From Tigriopus japonicus (lineage: Eukaryota; Arthropoda; Copepoda; Harpacticoida; Harpacticidae): 64,000 nt of DNA. Shown piece by piece: positions 63,201 through 64,000 of the stretch. The notes beneath the pieces are model-generated. The model made no database searches, had not been told where the DNA came from, and was given only the letters and a program-made list of their open reading frames with translations. Every line of letters begins with the position of its first letter. The first letter of the stretch is position 1. The DNA lies in assembly GCA_010645155.1 (NCBI GenBank), contig CM021315.1, positions 8,415,126 through 8,479,125 of the forward strand. The letters are read 5' to 3'. The position numbers and the translations under genes were made by a program.

Positions 63201-63355
63201 AGAGACGCTGGCCTTTCTCCGGAATCAGATGGTGGAGATGGAGGTAAAGGCAAAATTTCGCCAGACTCGTTGGATATCACAATACTTAGAGGCAAATGAT
63301 TTTCACTGCGGGAACTGCTGTCCAGGCCATGTCTATGGACTTGCGAGATTGACAT
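17845..63355 (-). CDS. ADCY8: Membrane adenylyl cyclase, ADCY8/Ac78C type (whole gene, 22 joined coding exons)
   Basis: Makes cAMP from ATP at the plasma membrane. In the ADCY1/ADCY8 group activity responds to Ca2+/calmodulin and G proteins (family knowledge). Coding exons on the minus strand, in order: 63035-63355, 56528-56844, 55132-55532, 47810-48030, 44787-44967, 43613-43768, 43447-43526, 42706-42858, 38866-39002, 38575-38788, 37629-37964, 37341-37550, 34408-34517, 25967-26207, 25593-25896, 23699-23870, 21907-22114, 21629-21758, 20698-20916, 19785-19930, 19508-19712, 17845-18260. Every junction is GT-AG and phase-consistent; the sum is 4878 nt, 1625 residues. Order: acidic/Ser-rich N-terminus, TM1-6 (about 240-440), C1 catalytic half (475-710), low-complexity C1b linker, TM7-12 (915-1200), C2 half (1255-1455), basic tail. 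C1 has both metal Asp (D527, D571); C2 has K1316, D1390, N1397 and R1401. ADCY8 assignment rests on [10 protein letters not shown] before TM7, the pre-TM1 block and the tail; ADCY1/rutabaga is less likely. Confidence 0.93.
18459..18814 (-). CDS. ADCY8: Alternative cyclase C-terminal cassette exon
   Basis: The acceptor TACTTCTCAAG is phase-compatible with exon 21. The frame reads [19 protein letters not shown] through a basic stretch ([11 protein letters not shown]) to KIPSTDI and a TAG at 18489-18491. A strong donor (CTT|GTGAGT) lies 30 nt after the stop, so the exon can still splice to 18260. Inclusion gives a 1595-residue protein whose last residues (TDI) fit a class I PDZ ligand. Expression is not proven. 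Confidence 0.65.
19508..19712 (-). CDS. ADCY8: Adenylyl cyclase coding exon 21 (end of C2, basic amphipathic tail)
   Basis: Residues 1420-1488. [20 protein letters not shown] closes C2. The end, [20 protein letters not shown] (1468-1487), aligns by eye with the region that binds calmodulin in ADCY8. The donor CGAG|GTAAGC is phase 1 and is compatible with two different downstream exons. Confidence 0.92.
19785..19930 (-). CDS. ADCY8: Adenylyl cyclase coding exon 20 (C2 catalytic Asn/Arg)
   Basis: Residues 1371-1419: [20 protein letters not shown] then [20 protein letters not shown]1390, N1397 and R1401 are the substrate and transition-state residues of C2. Glu replaces the usual Val or Leu between N and A of TVNxAS. 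Confidence 0.95.
20698..20916 (-). CDS. ADCY8: Adenylyl cyclase coding exon 19 (C2, adenine/phosphate Lys)
   Basis: Residues 1298-1371: [20 protein letters not shown] then [26 protein letters not shown] and [15 protein letters not shown]1316 corresponds to the conserved nucleotide-binding Lys of C2. Phases agree on both sides. Confidence 0.96.
21629..21758 (-). CDS. ADCY8: Adenylyl cyclase coding exon 18 (C2)
   Basis: Residues 1255-1298: [40 protein letters not shown]. It matches the FASIPxFxDFY motif of C2 with one extra residue (NFLSDFY). Phase 1 at the donor ATCG|GTAAGA. Confidence 0.94.
21907..22114 (-). CDS. ADCY8: Adenylyl cyclase coding exon 17 (TM12 and start of C2)
   Basis: Residues 1185-1254. 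TM12 is [16 protein letters not shown]. The second signalling helix follows ([20 protein letters not shown]), then [20 protein letters not shown], the standard entry to C2. The acceptor has a long T tract and the donor is GAG|GTGAGT. Confidence 0.95.
23699..23870 (-). CDS. ADCY8: Adenylyl cyclase coding exon 16 (TM10 and TM11)
   Basis: Residues 1128-1185. [11 protein letters not shown] matches the SYPEYFV lead-in of ADCY8. Then TM10 ([14 protein letters not shown]) and TM11 ([18 protein letters not shown]). It ends NWTSG plus two bases, completed by exon 17. The TM11-TM12 loop this leaves is much shorter than in vertebrate ADCY8. Confidence 0.93.
23871..25592 (-). other. Cyclase intron 15
   Basis: 1.7 kb with the hAT MITE at 24433-24727. 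The adjoining intron 16 (22115-23698) shows no element. Confidence 0.5.
24433..24727. mobile_element. hAT MITE, CAGGGGTCGGCAACC family
   Basis: Terminal inverted repeats of 15 bp, CAGGGGTCGGCAACC and its complement, the classic end of many animal hAT elements. The flanking 8-mers (TTGTATAG and TTCTAGAA) match only partly, so the target duplication has decayed or the insertion is old. It lies in a cyclase intron. Confidence 0.85.
25593..25896 (-). CDS. ADCY8: Adenylyl cyclase coding exon 15 (TM9-TM10 extracellular loop)
   Basis: Residues 1027-1128. A long hydrophilic loop: [18 protein letters not shown], a run of Asn, a Pro/Ser-rich part and [21 protein letters not shown] and NAS sequons fit the extracellular loop between TM9 and TM10, which is glycosylated in this family. 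The loop is longer than usual. Confidence 0.9.
25967..26207 (-). CDS. ADCY8: Adenylyl cyclase coding exon 14 (TM8 and TM9)
   Basis: Residues 946-1026. After [19 protein letters not shown] come TM8 ([20 protein letters not shown]), a basic loop (NRRRRN) and TM9 ([18 protein letters not shown]). NGT and NVT are possible N-glycosylation sites. The donor GTG|GTATGT is phase 0. Confidence 0.94.
27355..27480. mobile_element. Partial copy of the 41.9-kb MITE family
   Basis: AGGTTGCTCAAGTGAGTG, TACCGGTAGCGGTAAAAC and AAGGCCTTTGGC match the arm of the element at 41854-42447. Only one end is seen here. Confidence 0.65.
27639..27944. mobile_element. 306-bp MITE with long inverted arms
   Basis: AAAATTTCAGCTGATTCCAC and TAAGCGCCTCTTGCGGTCAG at the left return inverted at the right almost unchanged; further arm sequence (TAGTTGCCAGCTAG, TTTTAATGCCAC) also pairs, so most of the element can fold back. 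Target duplication not clear. A related end sits beside the assembly gap at 60015. Confidence 0.8.
28340..29050. repeat. Perfect ~95-bp inverted repeat pair
   Basis: AGAATTGGCTTTTGGGCACT through GACAAGCTCGTAAACTT at 28340-28436 recurs as its reverse complement at about 28953-29050, apparently without mismatch, with about 500 bp between. The left copy is outside and the right copy inside the hAT element at 28592. Confidence 0.85.
28592..29432. mobile_element. Non-autonomous hAT element, TAGAGCCARG family
   Basis: Terminal inverted repeats TAGAGCCAGGATTTTTAGGT and (complement) TAGAGCCAAGATTTTTAGGT. Perfect 8-bp duplications CTTATTAG at 28584-28591 and 29433-29440. Subterminal AAAAAG/GGTGAA motifs run in one orientation at both ends. 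No transposase. Confidence 0.88.
30881..30899. repeat. ATTC tetranucleotide microsatellite
   Basis: Almost five perfect ATTC units. Confidence 0.9.
32220..32365. mobile_element. Truncated relative of the 24.4-kb hAT MITE
   Basis: ACGAGTACAGTA...CTCGCGGGCCC is shared with 24553-24597 and the end GCCCACCCCTG matches the TIR type. No matching left end is found, so this is a partial copy. Confidence 0.6.
33204..33222. repeat. TA dinucleotide microsatellite
   Basis: About nine uninterrupted TA units. Confidence 0.9.
34408..34517 (-). CDS. ADCY8: Adenylyl cyclase coding exon 13 (TM7)
   Basis: A 110-nt exon with no internal start, residues 910-946: [20 protein letters not shown] then [16 protein letters not shown]. 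This is TM7 plus flanks. The acceptor is CTATTTCCAG and the donor ATG|GTAAGC, phase 2. Both joins are in frame. Confidence 0.93.
35340..36190 (-). pseudogene. LINE reverse transcriptase C-terminal fragment
   Basis: Pieces in shifting frames: [36 protein letters not shown], then [57 protein letters not shown] and [18 protein letters not shown], and a tail [13 protein letters not shown]. This is the region downstream of the catalytic core in CR1/Rex-type LINEs. At least two frameshifts; 5'-truncated. A different family from the 5-9 kb LINE. Confidence 0.8.
35363..35396. repeat. Perfect 15-bp hairpin at the 3' end of the LINE fragment
   Basis: TTACTGTTGGCAGAT, a CTAA loop, then ATCTGCCAACAGTAA. 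Located where a LINE 3' end would be bound by its reverse transcriptase; it also overlaps the decayed last codons of the ORF. Confidence 0.75.
36346..36391. repeat. Copy of a sequence inside the 34.8-kb hAT element
   Basis: TTTCAGTTTTTTTGCGAATT and TTTAAATTCTATTTGCGA repeat 35118-35160 with few changes, but outside the element's right boundary. Likely a piece of a second copy. Confidence 0.6.
37341..37550 (-). CDS. ADCY8: Adenylyl cyclase coding exon 12 (C1b to TM7)
   Basis: Residues 840-909. It has an acidic start ([12 protein letters not shown]), [20 protein letters not shown], then [16 protein letters not shown]. The last block precedes TM7 and is the clearest ADCY8-type signature in the gene. 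The donor AAG|GTACAG is phase 0. Confidence 0.93.
37551..37628 (-). other. ADCY8: 78-nt in-frame intron in the cyclase C1b linker (possible exitron)
   Basis: It starts GTGAGT and ends in a pyrimidine tract plus CAG, so it looks like an ordinary short intron. It is also divisible by three, phase 0 and free of stops. Retention would add 26 residues, including [13 protein letters not shown], a strongly basic patch, to C1b. Confidence 0.6.
37629..37964 (-). CDS. ADCY8: Adenylyl cyclase coding exon 11 (C1b linker)
   Basis: Residues 728-839. A low-complexity cytoplasmic linker rich in Asn, Gln, Ser, Thr and Val, starting [16 protein letters not shown] and ending EIPFEN. The acceptor TTTCCAG and donor AAT|GTGAGT give 112 whole codons. 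The sequence is not conserved; phase and position support it. Confidence 0.85.
38575..38788 (-). CDS. ADCY8: Adenylyl cyclase coding exon 10 (end of C1)
   Basis: Residues 656-727: [20 protein letters not shown], a Gly-rich loop and FRIETYLIV, which closes the C1 catalytic fold. A basic linker follows (PKGKIKKT). The true exon runs about 25 nt upstream of the first in-frame Met, to acceptor TTTTCAAG. Confidence 0.94.
38866..39002 (-). CDS. ADCY8: Adenylyl cyclase coding exon 9 (C1)
   Basis: Residues 611-656: [20 protein letters not shown] then [20 protein letters not shown]. Very close to the vertebrate ADCY8/ADCY1 C1 core. It ends within the Gly codon of GGIPG (phase 2). Confidence 0.96.
39003..42705 (-). 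other. Cyclase intron 8
   Basis: 3.7 kb with the Harbinger-like MITE at 41854-42447 and otherwise nothing recognised. Confidence 0.5.
41854..42447. mobile_element. 594-bp MITE, Harbinger-like
   Basis: About 60-bp terminal inverted repeats (ATGCACAAAGGTTGCTCAAG...GGTAAAACAAGG). Candidate 3-bp duplications TTA at 41851-41853 and 42448-42450 fit PIF/Harbinger. No coding potential. Confidence 0.75.
42706..42858 (-). CDS. ADCY8: Adenylyl cyclase coding exon 8 (C1, second metal Asp)
   Basis: Residues 560-610. [17 protein letters not shown] contains D571, the second metal-binding Asp. It continues [16 protein letters not shown] and a basic stretch (KRKRSS). Exactly 51 codons, phase 0 at both ends. 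Confidence 0.95.
43447..43526 (-). CDS. ADCY8: Adenylyl cyclase coding exon 7 (C1)
   Basis: An 80-nt exon encoding [20 protein letters not shown] and RFDKLAN, residues 533-559. This is the conserved helix after the first metal site. The acceptor is GATTTCCAG and the donor AAT|GTAAGT. Confidence 0.94.
43613..43768 (-). CDS. ADCY8: Adenylyl cyclase coding exon 6 (start of C1, first metal Asp)
   Basis: Residues 481-533. [14 protein letters not shown] leads to [20 protein letters not shown], the hallmark start of the C1 domain. D527 in FADIKGFT is the first of the two Asp that bind catalytic metals. It ends in phase 1 and exon 7 completes the Ala codon. Confidence 0.95.
44787..44967 (-). CDS. 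ADCY8: Adenylyl cyclase coding exon 5 (TM6 and signalling helix)
   Basis: Residues 421-481. [20 protein letters not shown] forms TM6. It runs into the cytoplasmic helix with [19 protein letters not shown] and [11 protein letters not shown], the conserved lead-in to the first catalytic half. The acceptor TTCGTTTCAG and donor TCGG|GTAAGT are strong. Confidence 0.94.
44968..47809 (-). other. Cyclase intron 4
   Basis: 2.8 kb. A short palindrome (AATCCCGGCACCGGGATT, 45420-45437) and chance open frames; nothing identified. The neighbouring intron 5 (43769-44786) is likewise empty. Confidence 0.45.
47810..48030 (-). CDS. ADCY8: Adenylyl cyclase coding exon 4 (TM3 end, TM4, TM5)
   Basis: Residues 347-420. 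It starts [19 protein letters not shown] and carries TM4 ([18 protein letters not shown]) and TM5 ([15 protein letters not shown]), followed by a run of seven Ser. The donor is AGC|GTGAGT in phase 0. The open frame continues about 230 nt into the intron, so frame alone would overextend the exon. Confidence 0.92.
48031..55131 (-). other. Cyclase intron 3
   Basis: 7.1 kb, AT-rich. Holds the mariner-like MITE at 51893-52480. No nested gene recognised. Confidence 0.5.
51893..52480. mobile_element. 588-bp Tc1/mariner-like MITE
   Basis: Left end CAAGGTGTCC...TTGATGGTGCAT and right end (complement) CAGGGTGTCC...TTGATGGTGCAT; TA on both outer sides. CAGGGTGTCC after TA is typical of mariner ends. 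The interior shows no transposase. Confidence 0.75.
55132..55532 (-). CDS. ADCY8: Adenylyl cyclase coding exon 3 (pre-TM block and TM1-TM3)
   Basis: Residues 213-347. It begins [14 protein letters not shown] and has the [13 protein letters not shown] block typical of ADCY8/Ac78C just before TM1. Hydrophobic stretches follow: [40 protein letters not shown] and [16 protein letters not shown]. The TM1-TM2 loop is acidic and serine-rich. The donor CAAG|GTAAGT is phase 1. Confidence 0.92.
56528..56844 (-). CDS. ADCY8: Adenylyl cyclase coding exon 2
   Basis: Residues 108-213. The acceptor is CTTCCTTTCAG and the first residues are [14 protein letters not shown]. It is Ser/Asp/Glu-rich and unstructured, and ends GRIF plus a split Arg codon (phase 2) that exon 3 completes. 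The exact phase match with both neighbours is the main support, since the sequence itself is not conserved. Confidence 0.85.
59797..60014. other. Assembly gap (218 N)
   Basis: Falls within the first long cyclase intron, next to a repeat. Confidence 1.
60015..60100. mobile_element. End of a MITE related to 27639, cut by the gap
   Basis: In complement it reads GCGCCTCTT, CAGACTT, GTTGCCAG in the order seen in the 27.6-kb MITE, with moderate divergence. The rest of the copy is lost in the run of N. Confidence 0.55.
63035..63355 (-). CDS. ADCY8: Adenylyl cyclase coding exon 1 (N-terminus)
   Basis: Residues 1-107, starting [11 protein letters not shown] chose this ATG because an in-frame TAG lies nine codons upstream and the context has A at -3. 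The segment is rich in Ser, Pro and acidic residues, with no recognisable domain, as expected for the variable cytoplasmic N-terminus. It ends in phase 0 at CAG|GTATGA. A non-coding 5' exon may lie beyond the window. Confidence 0.75.
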
Positions 63356-63365
63356 GGTTATCAGC

Positions 63366-63392
63366 TCACCAACCACCACTATCTATGACCAT
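63366..63392 (-). promoter_or_regulatory. Short upstream ORF before the cyclase start
   Basis: ATG followed by seven more codons (MVIDSGGW) and TGA. It ends ten nucleotides before the cyclase ATG, in another frame. If the transcript includes this stretch, it could damp translation or act through reinitiation. Whether it is transcribed is unknown. Confidence 0.3.
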
Positions 63393-64000
63393 GATTCCTT
63401 GTTACCATCCGAGACAACGTTCCGCCTGAAATATGCAAGCCTCTTAAGTACGGTACATACACGATACCAGCGTGTTTGTGAAGTTGCAGCCGTTCAATTA
63501 AAAGCTGTTTCACTAAATGAGGATTTCAATGAGGCCTACTGAACAAGTGTCTTTTTTTGTTCCCGAATACGATATGAGGCAAATTTGTCGCATCGCAACT
63601 ATTTTGCGGCCGCAATACTCACACAGAAACAGGGTATGGCTAGTCGTTTCCCAAGCCATGAAGTTGATTGGCGTCCATAGATTGGAATCGACCAAACTCC
63701 CTCGAGACAAAACACACTCAAGACTCACCCGCGAAAGTTTCAGATATTTGTGATAAACTTCACGCTCAAAATCACATCTAGCAGCTCTTGGAGCTTTCTT
63801 TCTCTGAGCGAAGACCGATACTGACTCCAGAACAACCACAAGAACCAGTTTCACACGCTCATATTCGAGCTTTTTGAGCCCAATCGGGAATGGCGCCACA
63901 CTTGCGCTTGTCTGGAAAAAGGGAATCAAGGCTCGCAAGGGTCTCTACTAGAACTGGACGAAGGCCGCAGGGCCGCACTCGACTCCTGTAGAGAACTGCC

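Noticed and set aside
63513..63938. 141-codon minus-strand open frame upstream of the cyclase
   Set aside because: No conserved motif, and an in-frame stop separates it from the cyclase start. I could not join it as an N-terminal exon.
1..64000. CRISPR arrays, bacterial operons, rRNA or intact tRNA genes
   Set aside because: No regularly spaced repeats, no operon layout, and no complete tRNA or rRNA seen on either strand; the genes are spliced.

Overview
This is eukaryotic genomic DNA. It has spliced genes with GT-AG introns, large AT-rich introns, nested transposons and one assembly gap (218 N at 59797-60014). The gene content (an Ac78C/ADCY8-type adenylyl cyclase) and the mix of hAT, Ty3/gypsy, LINE and mariner-like debris fit an arthropod. 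A crustacean such as a copepod is my best guess, but nothing in the window names the species. I see no bacterial operons, CRISPR arrays or rRNA.

Layout. (1) Positions 1-12.5 kb are a transposon graveyard. Two non-autonomous hAT elements (720-2128 and 2521-3472) are followed by a broken Ty3/gypsy element on the minus strand (3.5-5.1 and 9.8-11.5 kb). That element is split by an almost intact LINE (5.2-9.7 kb; ORF1 with a zinc knuckle, ORF2 with endonuclease and reverse transcriptase, one in-frame stop). A small hAT MITE lies inside a tRNA-like SINE near 12.1-12.5 kb. (2) Positions 13.9-17.6 kb, plus strand: a five-exon gene for a 363-residue zinc-dependent medium-chain dehydrogenase. It resembles bacterial erythritol/L-threitol dehydrogenases more than animal sorbitol dehydrogenases. 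(3) Positions 17.8-63.4 kb, minus strand: one 45-kb gene for a twelve-transmembrane adenylyl cyclase of the Ca2+/calmodulin-responsive ADCY8/Ac78C group. I could join 22 coding exons, all in phase (1625 residues), plus one cassette exon that swaps the C-terminus (1595 residues).

The two cellular genes converge. Their stop codons are about 200 bp apart, and the only canonical poly(A) signal for the cyclase lies just past the dehydrogenase stop, so the 3' ends probably overlap. The cyclase introns carry many further elements: hAT (24.4, 28.6 and 34.8 kb), a long-TIR MITE family (27.6 kb, with a relative beside the gap), a Harbinger-like MITE (41.9 kb), a mariner-like MITE (51.9 kb) and a LINE fragment nested in a hAT element (35.3-36.2 kb).

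Most notable points: four hAT families whose subterminal regions are built from one short motif repeated in the same orientation at both ends; alternative cyclase tails, one ending in a PDZ-ligand-like sequence; an in-frame 78-nt intron in the cyclase C1b linker; and the bacterial-type polyol dehydrogenase. I did not find a clearly new multi-gene system.
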